Shown: positions 44,057-53,198 of the stretch, piece by piece | Layout of the letters: the number at the start of each line of letters is the position of its first letter | How positions within the stretch are numbered: the stretch's first letter is position 1 | Source of the DNA: Desulfobacteraceae bacterium | GTDB lineage: Bacteria; Desulfobacterota; Desulfobacteria; Desulfobacterales; SURF-7 | Length of the DNA stretch: 64,000 nucleotides | Direction: 5' to 3' | Assembly: GCA_003599865.1 (NCBI GenBank) | Contig: QZKS01000010.1 | Coordinates: forward strand, 1-64,000 | The notes under the pieces: model-generated | Seen by the model: only the letters and a program-made list of their open reading frames with translations | Database searches by the model: none | What the model was told of the DNA's origin: nothing | Translations under genes and position numbers: made by a program

Positions 44057-44314
44057 AATATCACCTCCAGGCCGACATTTCCATAGGGATATCTTCCCTT
44101 CATATACTTTTTTCCGGAGGCTCGCCGTTTGCCGTCAAACCGCTCCCTCCCTCTTTCCCGGCACATCCAAAAAGCGCTGTTTACTATTCTGAAACCTTTA
44201 CGGATAGAGTCAGCAAGTTCCGTACCACGATTCAGGGCAATTGGTTCCGCCGGAAAAATTCTGAAAAGCTGATTCGGTGCCGGACCGTTAATGGAAAAGC
44301 GCGGTTCCGGGCCG
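44057..44314. other. Intergenic region between the 82-residue gene and the SulP gene
   Basis: Nothing beyond the ribosome site of the small gene is evident. Confidence 0.4.
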
Positions 44315-46087
44315 CTATTTCACGGTTTTGCATTCATAAAACAATTGATGTGGACATTTGTTTTTGCAGTATTGATGATTGAGACGCATGAACATTTCAG
44401 AGATGGCCTCATTCCAGTCGTCAAACAAGCACCTGGATTGAAGATCATCCAGAAAACCTGCGCTTTGCATCACCTGTTTCACTGGCTGGTGAACCCCGAT
44501 CAGAACCAAAAATATTTCCCGTGCCGAAAGTTCCTCTTTCAAGACCCGAAGTTCATCAATACCGGTGATATCGATAAATCCGACCGCCTGAAAATCGAGA
44601 AGCAGAAACCGTAACGGCGTATCGATCTCATCCACTCGCCGGAGAAGATGTTCCATCGTATATTCGGCATTGCCAAAATAGATGACATTATCAGACCGAA
44701 GGTGAAGGATCTGAGGACATCCCGGTTTCTGAAGCGTATCGGCATTGACGAACATGTTATGGTCCGGATCCTTGGTCACCCGCACGATTCTCGGGTGCAT
44801 GGTCTTCCAGAGAAAAAACATGAGAGAGGCCATGACACCGATCAGCAGGGCATAATCCGGCTTGGTGAGCAGGGCCAGGATAAACACGGTGATGGCGACA
44901 ATACCGTCATGACGGTTCATTTTCCAGAGAGACAGTACCTCTTTTGGATGAAAAAGCATCAGAACCGCATGGATCACCAGGGCTGAAAGGGCTGCCCTGG
45001 GAATATCGGTCAACAGGGGGGTTAAAAAAAGCAGTGCCGGAATCACGACCAGACCGGATACCACACCGGCGATGCCGGTCTTGCATCCGGATGCATAATT
45101 GATGGCTGTTCTGGAAAAAGAACCGCCGACCGGATATCCCTGAAAAAACGACGTGATCAGATTGGCCAGACCCTGTCCGATAAATTCCTGATCCACATCC
45201 AATTTCTGCTTGGTCTCTGCGGAAATGCTTTTTCCCACTGAATAGGTTTCGGCAAAACTGACCAGCCCCAGTACAATTGCCGGTCCTGCAAGAACACTGA
45301 TAGTGTCATAATCCATTTCGGGAATATGAAAACCCGGCAATCCTCCCGGGGTTCCCCCGACAATGGCAACGCCTTGTTCATCCAGTCCCAGTATCCGGAC
45401 CGCTGCTGTTGCCATCGACAGTACCACCAGTCCTGCCGGGAACCGGGGATACGATTTTTTCAGAACATAAATACACAGATAAGACAGAATCCCGATAACG
45501 GCTGTGGGAATATGCAGGGTGTGGATGTGCTGAATGATATCCCGCAGCATGGGAAATATGAATTCATGACGCGATACCGTCAATCCCAGGAGGTGCGGCA
45601 ACTGGGTTGCGGATATGATAATGGCTGCGGATGCGGTAAATCCCCTGACCGCGGAATGGGAAATAAACGTCATGACAATTCCCATTTGAAAAATGCCGAT
45701 GATCAGATAGAAGATGCCCACCATAAAGGCAAGTAAAAAGGCCAGCTCAATATAGTGAGGCGTTCCCGGTTCCGCCATAGGAGAAAGCGTGGTGAGTACC
45801 AGAAGACTCATGATGGCAATCGGCCCGGTGGCCAGCTGCCGGAGGCTTCCCCACAATGCGGCGACCAGAGGAGTAGTGGCCGCAGCATACAGGCCATATA
45901 TCGGCGGCAGGCCTGCCAGCATGGCATAGGCCATGGCCTGGGGAATCAATACAACGGATACGGTCAGGCCGGAAACCAGATCATCTTTAACGTACGAAGG
46001 TTGATATGTTTTCAGCCATCCGATGAAAGGAAAAATTTTTTGCATCAGATTTTTTGGCTGGTTTTTCGAGCGGTTTCTTTCCTGCAT
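44315..46087 (-). CDS. SulP-family anion transporter with STAS domain
   Basis: About 590 residues from ATG 46087; longer frames run into the preceding VOC gene. The start of the membrane part (DLVSGLTVSVVLIPQAMAYAMLAGLPPIYGLYAA, given here only in part) is the SulP signature, followed by about ten further helices. The C-terminal ~150 residues form a STAS domain (GNAEYTMEHLLRRVD, FQAVGFIDITGIDELRVL) resembling anti-sigma factor antagonists. Substrates in the family are sulfate, bicarbonate or other anions; sulfate uptake would suit a sulfate reducer, but this is inference. Confidence 0.92.
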   Translation of the reverse strand: MQERNRSKNQPKNLMQKIFPFIGWLKTYQPSYVKDDLVSGLTVSVVLIPQAMAYAMLAGLPPIYGLYAAATTPLVAALWGSLRQLATGPIAIMSLLVLTTLSPMAEPGTPHYIELAFLLAFMVGIFYLIIGIFQMGIVMTFISHSAVRGFTASAAIIISATQLPHLLGLTVSRHEFIFPMLRDIIQHIHTLHIPTAVIGILSYLCIYVLKKSYPRFPAGLVVLSMATAAVRILGLDEQGVAIVGGTPGGLPGFHIPEMDYDTISVLAGPAIVLGLVSFAETYSVGKSISAETKQKLDVDQEFIGQGLANLITSFFQGYPVGGSFSRTAINYASGCKTGIAGVVSGLVVIPALLFLTPLLTDIPRAALSALVIHAVLMLFHPKEVLSLWKMNRHDGIVAITVFILALLTKPDYALLIGVMASLMFFLWKTMHPRIVRVTKDPDHNMFVNADTLQKPGCPQILHLRSDNVIYFGNAEYTMEHLLRRVDEIDTPLRFLLLDFQAVGFIDITGIDELRVLKEELSAREIFLVLIGVHQPVKQVMQSAGFLDDLQSRCLFDDWNEAISEMFMRLNHQYCKNKCPHQLFYECKTVK

Positions 46088-46110
46088 CAGCGCCCCCCAT
46101 AAACAGACCG

Positions 46111-46683
46111 TTATTCTTCTGCCAATATCGTCCCTTCTCCCGGATAAACCGCAAGATCGATATGATCCGTTTCCGACGGTTCCGGCCATTGGCCTGATTG
46201 CGGTTCCGAACCTTCCAGGGCAGCGGCCGACGGTTGCGGATCTTTCATTTGAGGCCTTTTCCGGATATCAACTTCCCGAATACGGCAGCTGAACTCCAGG
46301 GGAATATGGTTGGGATCAAATGAATAGATGGAATGGATAAATCCGTGATCCATGATTTCCGAAACCCAGAAACCGGCGGCGGTCAATTTCTTCTTGAGCT
46401 CCACGATATCTTCCATACACTCGACACCAATGGAAACATGATCAAAGACCATTGGCTTCGCGGAAGGAACCCCATGGTCTTTCATCATTACCTTTGCATC
46501 CCCGGGCCATTCGAAAAAAGCGATCAGATCGGTTGGGGAAATCTCGAAAAAATAATGCCGATAGATTTTGCTCCCGAGACCGGCAACCAGCCGCATGCCG
46601 AGCAGATCTCTCCAGAAACGGATGGTTTCATCCATGTCCCGGGTGATCATTGCAAGATGGTTGATCCCATTATACCTAGCCAT
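46111..46683 (-). CDS. VOC (glyoxalase/bleomycin-resistance) superfamily protein
   Basis: 190 residues. The first ~135 residues form a vicinal-oxygen-chelate fold: NHLAMITRDMDETIRFWRDLLGM, then FDHVSIGVECMEDIVELKKKL and SFDPNHIPLEFSC. Metal ligands would be His9, His83 or so, and Glu near 131. A proline-rich acidic tail follows. The substrate is unknown. It is preceded by the dihydrouridine synthase gene nine bases away and followed 23 bases later by the SulP gene. Confidence 0.88.
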   Translation of the reverse strand: MARYNGINHLAMITRDMDETIRFWRDLLGMRLVAGLGSKIYRHYFFEISPTDLIAFFEWPGDAKVMMKDHGVPSAKPMVFDHVSIGVECMEDIVELKKKLTAAGFWVSEIMDHGFIHSIYSFDPNHIPLEFSCRIREVDIRKRPQMKDPQPSAAALEGSEPQSGQWPEPSETDHIDLAVYPGEGTILAEE

Positions 46684-46692
46684 AAAACCTCC

Positions 46693-47703
46693 TTATTCCA
46701 GGGCATCTTCCAAACTATTGCCGCCTGCCGTCAAGACATCATGGGTCTGAAAAAAATGATCCGCCGCCTGCTGGTACGCGTCCATCGTTCCCGCCTGCCG
46801 GATTCTTTCCAGGCCATCACTGCCGTCCTGAAAAGCCGATTGGGTATAACTCCAGAGCCCCTTCATCCTGTCCAGAAGATGTTTCGGTCCGTTTAACACA
46901 TCGCGGTATTGTTCAAACAGGTCATCATGAAACTGCTTCCGTTTTTCCTTCCCATTCAGACAGGCGTCTTTCCCTGTTTTGATCGCAAGGGGCAGAAAGG
47001 GATCTACCAGAAGCCACCTGCCGATCATCCATCGGTCAATGGTCGGAAATTTTTCGGCCAGCAATTGAAAATCCTTGAAACTCCGGATGTCGCCGTTATA
47101 CACCACCGGATGCACAAGATCGGCTATACATTCCTTACATGCTGATAGATCCGGTTTTCCCTCATACCGCTGCATGCCGGTCCGGGGATGAATGATCACC
47201 TCCTCGATGGGAAATCGGTTCAGCACCGGAATCAGCCGCAGTAGCTCCTGATTGTCCAATAAACCCAGCCTGGCCTTGATGGACATTTTCCCTTTCAGGC
47301 ATGGAACCGCTTCTTCCAGAAAAGCCTCAATCAGATCCCCGTGGGGAAGCAGGAAGGCGGCACGATTTTTTTCCGGGCTCATGGGAAACGGACAGCCAAG
47401 ATTCCAGTTTGTTGTTTCATATCCCATATCATAAAAAAGATTTGCCAGAAAAACAAAACCCTGGGCAGTACGGCTTAAGATCTGGGGAATCACCGGCATC
47501 GCCTGGTTGTTCTCCGGAAGCAGATCGCGGATATACCGTTTTTTCAACCGGTTTCCGTTTACGGCTGCGATAAATGGCGCAACCGCCAGATCGATTCCCG
47601 GAAAATGTCCGGCAAAGGCATTCCGGAAAATATAATCCGTTACGCCTTTTAAAGGCGCCATATACAGCCTGGGAGCAGGAATGACCTGATCAGTCCGGGA
47701 CAT
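46693..47703 (-). CDS. dus: tRNA-dihydrouridine synthase family protein
   Basis: 336 residues. The FMN barrel shows MAPLKGVTD at 15-23, the catalytic Cys in NLGCPFPMS (Cys104), KARLGLLD, IIHPRTGMQRYEGKPDL and YNGDI. Dus enzymes reduce uridine in tRNA D-loops using NADPH. Its start overlaps the end of the metallophosphoesterase gene by 14 bases. The paralogue type (A, B or C) cannot be fixed. Confidence 0.92.
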   Translation of the reverse strand: MSRTDQVIPAPRLYMAPLKGVTDYIFRNAFAGHFPGIDLAVAPFIAAVNGNRLKKRYIRDLLPENNQAMPVIPQILSRTAQGFVFLANLFYDMGYETTNWNLGCPFPMSPEKNRAAFLLPHGDLIEAFLEEAVPCLKGKMSIKARLGLLDNQELLRLIPVLNRFPIEEVIIHPRTGMQRYEGKPDLSACKECIADLVHPVVYNGDIRSFKDFQLLAEKFPTIDRWMIGRWLLVDPFLPLAIKTGKDACLNGKEKRKQFHDDLFEQYRDVLNGPKHLLDRMKGLWSYTQSAFQDGSDGLERIRQAGTMDAYQQAADHFFQTHDVLTAGGNSLEDALE

Positions 47704-49066
47704 GACCTGTCTCTATATATTGACCGGTCGTCAGGTCGATTTGAATCTGATTGTCTGCGGGCGGAAGATCCGTCCACCATCCTTCAATCAGATCCTTGCG
47801 CATCCATATCATCACCGATCCCCACAGTCCAAGCCCCTCGGTTTCCGGAAGCGATTCCGGTTTTTGTTCATCACCGCGAAGGTGGGCGAGATAGGCATGG
47901 GCCACACCCGGTGCGACAGCGCTTCTGTCCTGTTCCGACATCCAATACTTTTTCAGCGCCCGATCCGTGATATGAAGGGTGTTCCGGTAGACAAAGTTTT
48001 TGGAAAAGGCCGGAAAATCATCCGGATGGGAAGGGATGGATGAAATAAAACGGCTCTCGATTTTTGCTTTCTGATCCTCCGTAATGGTAAGCACCCGGTA
48101 CGGGGACGGATAGGTGATCAGGGAGCCGGTTTCGACGTCATACAATACTCCGTCCGGATCATGGAAGCGTTTTGCCGTGATATCCTGGGCATGAAAATGA
48201 CCAGTGAACATCAGGGATACGCCATACTCCACCAGCATCTTTGCGATGGCGGAATGCTCCTCGACAAGATACCAGGGAAAATATTTTTCATTCCCCTGAT
48301 AATGTTCCAGAATTCCATGATGCATGACGCCGATTACCGCCTTGCCTGATCGTTTGGCCTGAATCAGCACATCCTCCATCCATTTCAGGGTTTCGGTTGA
48401 AAAAGCGCCGCCGGGCACGGGATGCTGGTCCGGACGGTTCTCCTTCCAGCGGCATGAGTCCAGTGCCAGAATCCACAGTCCCGGAACCGGTTCCGCAACA
48501 TAGGAAAGGGAATCCGGATCCCGATACAGGGCTTTTTCATAACCGAAATCCCGGTATATCTCTGCAAAGGCTTCTCCGGTAATGGTTTCGACCGGTATCT
48601 TCTCCTTTCCTTCAAACTTCACGGCATTGCCGTTGGCCACATCGTGATTGCCGGGAACGACATAAACCTTTACTCCGGAACGGGAAATCCGGGTGAGGAC
48701 ATCACGCATCCCCTGATGATTGATCATTTCCCCGTCCTTGGTCAAATCCCCGCAGACGATCAAAAAATCAAATATTTCCCCGGCAATTTCCTGAACCGCA
48801 GCGTCGACAATCTCCCGGCTCTCCAGCAGCAATTTCCGGTCATACATCAGCGCATTCTGAAAAGCACTTCCCGAATCCCCCAGAACGGGGTCATAATAAT
48901 GGATATCGGAAAGCACGATGAATCTTGCGGCAGGATAAACCGGCCCGGCATCGCGCAGGCTTCGGAGGTCTGAATCCGTCTGATATTGAAAGGTATGGCC
49001 ACTGCATCCAACAATGATCAAGATCCAGGCCGCCCATGCGAAAAAATAAAATGCAAAACGATTCAT
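47690..49066 (-). CDS. Metallophosphoesterase lipoprotein
   Basis: 458 residues from ATG 49066 (GGAAAAGGA upstream). The signal peptide ends VGC, giving a lipid anchor at about Cys21. All calcineurin-type metal motifs appear in order: VLSDIHY, CGDLTKDG, PGNHDV, MHHG and TGHFHAQD. It should cleave a phosphate ester outside the cytoplasm. The C-terminal ~120 residues have no clear family. Confidence 0.92.
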   Translation of the reverse strand: MNRFAFYFFAWAAWILIIVGCSGHTFQYQTDSDLRSLRDAGPVYPAARFIVLSDIHYYDPVLGDSGSAFQNALMYDRKLLLESREIVDAAVQEIAGEIFDFLIVCGDLTKDGEMINHQGMRDVLTRISRSGVKVYVVPGNHDVANGNAVKFEGKEKIPVETITGEAFAEIYRDFGYEKALYRDPDSLSYVAEPVPGLWILALDSCRWKENRPDQHPVPGGAFSTETLKWMEDVLIQAKRSGKAVIGVMHHGILEHYQGNEKYFPWYLVEEHSAIAKMLVEYGVSLMFTGHFHAQDITAKRFHDPDGVLYDVETGSLITYPSPYRVLTITEDQKAKIESRFISSIPSHPDDFPAFSKNFVYRNTLHITDRALKKYWMSEQDRSAVAPGVAHAYLAHLRGDEQKPESLPETEGLGLWGSVMIWMRKDLIEGWWTDLPPADNQIQIDLTTGQYIETGHVPD

Positions 49067-49114
49067 GTTCCTTTTCCTTTTTTGATCATGACGCAAAAAA
49101 ATCCGCCGGTTTCC

Positions 49115-49208
49115 CGTCAATCCGGTGAAAGCCGAAGTCCGGAACCTTTAAAAATACTGGAAGCCGGATCAAGTCCGGCATGACGGAGATGAGACCTTTC
49201 AGGGTTTC
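49115..49208. repeat. REP-like intergenic repeat, copy 2
   Basis: Reverse orientation relative to the copy at 17.2 kb. The 34-base core at 49157-49190 differs from copy 1 at two places, and flanking similarity (GATGAAACC-type stretch and a second half with GGATTGACG-like end) extends on each side. Confidence 0.8.
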
Positions 49209-49335
49209 ATCAACTTTCATTGATTTTCTCTCTGAACTGATCATATAATCAATACGGTGAAGATGGTCAATCAAAAGACGGCTTGTCCATTTTGTCTTCA
49301 CCAGGTTTGCTGATTTTTTCATGGAGGGTTCCCGG

Positions 49336-51690
49336 GTGTCCTTTGATATTCTCCTGCTGCTGCTGATCGTCGCTGCGGCATTCGTACTTTTTGTCTCCGG
49401 ATGGCTGCGTGTGGATCTGGTCGGGCTCCTGGTCCTTTCCGCTCTTGCCTTGACGGGTCTGATTTCACATGAAGAGGCCCTGGCCGGTTTCAGCAGTCCG
49501 GCTGTGGTAACTGTCTGGGGCTTATTTATCCTGTCCGCGGGATTGACACGTACCGGTATTGCACACCAGCTCGGCCGGCCCCTGCAATATTTTGCCAAGG
49601 GAAGCGAAGTCAGTCTCCTGATCGCCCTGATGGCTGCCGCCAGTCTGCTGTCGGCTCTCATCAATACGGTTACGGTTGCCGCCATTTTACTCCCATCGAC
49701 CATGGAGCTGGCAAGACGCAGCGGACGCTCACCATCCAGGCTGCTGATGCCGCTGGCACTGGGCTGCCTTCTGGGCGGCCCGTTCACAGGAATCTCAACC
49801 CCGTCGAACATACTGGCGACCGACGCACTCCGTAATGGAGGATTCGAGCCCTTTGCCATTTTTGATTTTACGCCCATCACGGCTGCAATTGTTGTGTCCG
49901 GTATCGCTTTTATGATTCTTTTCGGACGCCGCCTGCTCCCCGATAAACGCGCCGGCCATCCCGCAGGAGATGGCAGTTCTCTTACCGCCCCCTACCAGCT
50001 TGACAGGTATATTTTTACCATCAGCATCCCTGCAGGATCGCCGCTTGACGGCCGGACACTTGCCGAAAGCCGGCTGGGTTCGGCACTCTATGTTACGGTG
50101 CTGGCACTGCAGAGAAAGGGCGTAATGACTCTTGCACCCCATCCGGACGGCGTACTGCTGGCAGGAGACACCCTGATTGTCCATGGCAGCCCGGATCACC
50201 TGAAACGATATCATGCCAGTCATCATCTGCAAATGGAATCTTCCGACCTTGTAAAGGACAATCTCGGAGGCGCCCTGCAGATGGCGGAAGGCCATATTGC
50301 CGAAGGTTCATCCCTGGTCGGGAAAACACTGGCGGAAAGCGGCCTGCGGCGGCGGCATCGGGTGCATGTATTGGCACTGTCGCGTTCATCGAATGATGAG
50401 GTCAAGGATTTGCGACGTCACCGGCTTGCGTTGGGAGACCGGCTGCTGCTGCAGGGGGATCACGATTCGCTGGAGCTGCTGACAAACCAAAATTTGATAG
50501 CGGATCTTCGCTTTGTAACCGCTGACAATCAAAAAAACCGTGCGGGAGATCGAATGGAGCTGCTTCCGCTGAGGGTGCCTTCCGGTTCGGTGCTGGCGGA
50601 TCGTGACCTGGTGGAAAGCCGGCTGGGCAATGTCTTCGGTCTCACGGTAGTGGGGCTGGTACGTGATGAAAAGCTTCAGATCATGCCTTCGCCGCATGAA
50701 AAAATTCAGGCCAATGATCTGCTCATCCTGCAAGGCTCCCGTAGTGACATCGAAATTATGGAAGGTCTTCAGGATCTGACGATATCCGAACAAACCTCCA
50801 GCCTGGTTGCCGAGCTGGAATCCCAGCAGATCGGCGTAACCGAGGTTCTGCTCTCACCCCGCACCTCCCTGGCCGGCAAAAACCTGGCCGATCTTCTCTT
50901 TCGAGAAAAATATGGCATCAATGTTCTGGCCATCTGGCGCAAAGGCCGGGCATACCGTTCAGGGCTTCAGGACATGCCCCTGAAGTTCGGCGATGCCCTG
51001 CTGGTTTATGGTCAGCGGCAGAGCCTTGAAGCACTGTCCCGTAATCCGGATTTTCTGGTATTGGATGCCGCTGCTGCCAGAGCACCGCGCCTTAAAAAGG
51101 CACGCCTTTCCATGGTCATCATGGTCTCGGTCATCGTGAGCGCAATCCTGGGTATCGTGCCGATATCCATTGCCGCCTTAACCGGTGCGGCACTGATGGT
51201 ACTCGCCGGATGCCTGAGTATGGAGGAAGCCTATCAGGCCATTGAGTGGAAAGTGGTGTTTCTGATTGCCGGGATGCTGCCGCTGGGGGCTGCTATTGAA
51301 AACACCGGCGCCGCACAGATGGGTGCTGCCGCCCTGATCACTGCGGTGGGAGACCTGGGGCCGCGCTGGGTTGTCACCGCACTTTTCACCGTGACCGTGC
51401 TCGGTACCCAGATTATTCCCACGGCCGCCCTGGTCGTGCTGATGGCTCCGATCGCACTGAGTACCGCCGCCGCACTTGGTATATCGCCGCACCTTTTGAT
51501 GATGACGGTTGCCATTTCAGCCTCTTCGAGTTTTGCCAGTCCGCTTTCCCATCCCGCTCATCTCCTCGTCATGGGGCCGGGCGGATATCGTTTCACCGAC
51601 TATATGAAAGTGGGTATCCCCATTACTTTCCTATCACTGTTGCTATCCGTGTGGCTGCTGCCGATCCTGTGGCCGCCGTTCGGACCATGA
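49336..51690 (+). CDS. SLC13-family permease with four RCK_C domains
   Basis: 784 residues from GTG 49336, which has GGAGGG seven bases upstream; ATG 49321 is the other choice. The membrane halves (SHEEALAGFSSPAVVTVWGLFILSAGL; SFASPLSHPAHLLVMGPGGYRF, given in part) enclose four RCK_C-like domains in a row, each with the L-(A/V)-x-(S/L)-x-L pattern: at roughly 215-280, 315-385, 400-470 and 485-560. The usual number is two, as in the relative at 2.2 kb. The substrate is unknown; the extra domains imply ligand control. Confidence 0.87.
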   Translation: MSFDILLLLLIVAAAFVLFVSGWLRVDLVGLLVLSALALTGLISHEEALAGFSSPAVVTVWGLFILSAGLTRTGIAHQLGRPLQYFAKGSEVSLLIALMAAASLLSALINTVTVAAILLPSTMELARRSGRSPSRLLMPLALGCLLGGPFTGISTPSNILATDALRNGGFEPFAIFDFTPITAAIVVSGIAFMILFGRRLLPDKRAGHPAGDGSSLTAPYQLDRYIFTISIPAGSPLDGRTLAESRLGSALYVTVLALQRKGVMTLAPHPDGVLLAGDTLIVHGSPDHLKRYHASHHLQMESSDLVKDNLGGALQMAEGHIAEGSSLVGKTLAESGLRRRHRVHVLALSRSSNDEVKDLRRHRLALGDRLLLQGDHDSLELLTNQNLIADLRFVTADNQKNRAGDRMELLPLRVPSGSVLADRDLVESRLGNVFGLTVVGLVRDEKLQIMPSPHEKIQANDLLILQGSRSDIEIMEGLQDLTISEQTSSLVAELESQQIGVTEVLLSPRTSLAGKNLADLLFREKYGINVLAIWRKGRAYRSGLQDMPLKFGDALLVYGQRQSLEALSRNPDFLVLDAAAARAPRLKKARLSMVIMVSVIVSAILGIVPISIAALTGAALMVLAGCLSMEEAYQAIEWKVVFLIAGMLPLGAAIENTGAAQMGAAALITAVGDLGPRWVVTALFTVTVLGTQIIPTAALVVLMAPIALSTAAALGISPHLLMMTVAISASSSFASPLSHPAHLLVMGPGGYRFTDYMKVGIPITFLSLLLSVWLLPILWPPFGP

Positions 51691-51826
51691 TCCGGGTACG
51701 ACGCTTCGCGATGACACTCCGGTTTGGCCAAACATGCCTTGATCTGTAAAAAACAATTATGCTATTTTATGGAAACGGAAGCCCATAAAGACGAATTCAT
51801 CTACAGAAGAAAGGGAGAGCGTTAGA

Positions 51827-52636
51827 ATGTCTGAATTTGCCAACGCGATGGAGGTATTCAAGCTGCTGGACAAATCCAACTGCCGGGATTGCGGAGAAAA
51901 AACCTGCCTTGCCTTTGCCGGTGCGGTATACCAGGGAAAACGGCAGCTCAGCGAATGCCCAAAAATCAGCAAGGAAATCATTCGGCAATACCATGGGGAT
52001 CAGTCCCAGGAAGCGACCTCTATTGAATTGGAAATGAACGGGATCGTAGAAGATCTGAAAAAACAGGTCCGGTCCGTTGACCTGATATCAATTGCCGATA
52101 GAACCGGCGGAAGAATCGTCAACAACAAACTGGTCATCAAGACCTTGGGAAAAGACATCGGCATTGATTCACAGGGCAACCTGTATTCCGATATCCACCT
52201 TCACCAATGGATCACCATCCCGTTGCTCAGCTATCTCCTGGATTGTAAAGGAGCGCCCCTTTCCGAAACCTGGGTCCCGTTCCGGGAATTGAAAAACGGA
52301 AAGACCTTTGCGCCGCTGTTTGAGCAGCGATGCGAAAAACCGCTGAAAAAGGTTGCCGACACCTACACGGACCTTTTTGAGGATATGGTTCATCTATTCA
52401 ATGGCCGCCAGGTGGAAAAACACTATCAGGCGGATATCTCTCTGGTGCTCCATCCCCTGCCAAAGGTTCCGATCCTCATCTGCTACTGGAAACCGGAGGA
52501 CGGACTGGAATCCAGCCTCCATCTGTTTTTCGATGCCGCTGTGGAAGACAATCTGAACATTCGGGCCGTCTATTCCCTGACCGCCGGTCTGGTCATCATG
52601 TTTGAAAAAATCAGCCTGCGGCATGGCCTGAGGTAA
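51827..52636 (+). CDS. DUF3786-domain protein with N-terminal [4Fe-4S] motif
   Basis: 269 residues. The N-terminus holds a cluster motif C-x2-C-x4-C-x16-C (Cys19, 22, 27, 44) like that of the corrinoid Fe-S protein large subunit, followed by a DUF3786-type region (HLHQWITIPLLSYLLDCKGAPLSETWVPF, in part; FEKISLRHGL). Such proteins are found in anaerobes with the Wood-Ljungdahl pathway; their function is unknown. AAGGGAGAG precedes ATG 51827. It stands alone between the permease and marR. Confidence 0.85.
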   Translation: MSEFANAMEVFKLLDKSNCRDCGEKTCLAFAGAVYQGKRQLSECPKISKEIIRQYHGDQSQEATSIELEMNGIVEDLKKQVRSVDLISIADRTGGRIVNNKLVIKTLGKDIGIDSQGNLYSDIHLHQWITIPLLSYLLDCKGAPLSETWVPFRELKNGKTFAPLFEQRCEKPLKKVADTYTDLFEDMVHLFNGRQVEKHYQADISLVLHPLPKVPILICYWKPEDGLESSLHLFFDAAVEDNLNIRAVYSLTAGLVIMFEKISLRHGLR

Positions 52637-52666
52637 AAAATGCCGGCAGAAATTGAAAAATTATTC

Positions 52667-52695
52667 TTGACACATATATTTCGTATGCGTAATAT
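52667..52695 (+). promoter_or_regulatory. Promoter of the marR-hgdB operon
   Basis: TTGACA (52667-52672), a 17-base spacer and TAATAT (52690-52695) form a near-consensus sigma70 promoter 43 bases before the marR start. The box GTATGCGTAA (52683-52692) overlaps the -10 and recurs inverted in the promoter at 55574. Confidence 0.75.
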
Positions 52696-52737
52696 CCTTA
52701 TAAAAAATAAACGCATCCAAACCTTTGGTTAAAAAAT

Positions 52738-53190
52738 ATGAAACCGATTATAACACCGAACAACTGCCCGTATTACCTGATCTCCCGCATCAGTCTTCAG
52801 GTCACGGGTGTGCTGAAAAAAGAGTTTGCTGAAAAAGGGGCGCCGGATGTGAAACCGGCATACCTTGGCGTGCTGTTTGCGCTGTGGCAAAGCGACGGAT
52901 TAAAGGTTGTCGAATTGGGGCATGAGGCCGGACTTGAGCCTTCCACCATGACCGGCCTTCTGGACCGGATGGAAAAAAGTGAGCTGGTCTACCGGGCCGC
53001 CGACCCCAGTGACCGCAGGGTTCAGCGGATCTTCCTTACCCGGAAAGGAATAGAGGTAAAGGATATTACCCTGGAAGTCGTCAACCATGTGATCGATACG
53101 ATCTTTGAAGGAATTTCCGGACAGGAACTGGCAAAAACCATGGATCTTTTAAAGCAGGTATTAACCAACGCACAAAAGGCAGGCAGGTGA
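52738..53190 (+). CDS. MarR-family transcriptional regulator
   Basis: 150 residues with a MarR winged helix: VVELGHEAGLEPSTMTGLLDRMEKSELVYRA, given in part, then DPSDRRVQRIFLTRKG. The DxRxxR wing is present. It heads a three-gene operon with two HgdB-family genes, and its promoter carries a candidate operator box. It probably controls that operon in response to an aromatic or acyl-CoA-like ligand; this is inferred from the family. Confidence 0.92.
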   Translation: MKPIITPNNCPYYLISRISLQVTGVLKKEFAEKGAPDVKPAYLGVLFALWQSDGLKVVELGHEAGLEPSTMTGLLDRMEKSELVYRAADPSDRRVQRIFLTRKGIEVKDITLEVVNHVIDTIFEGISGQELAKTMDLLKQVLTNAQKAGR

Positions 53191-53198
53191 TGACAGAC

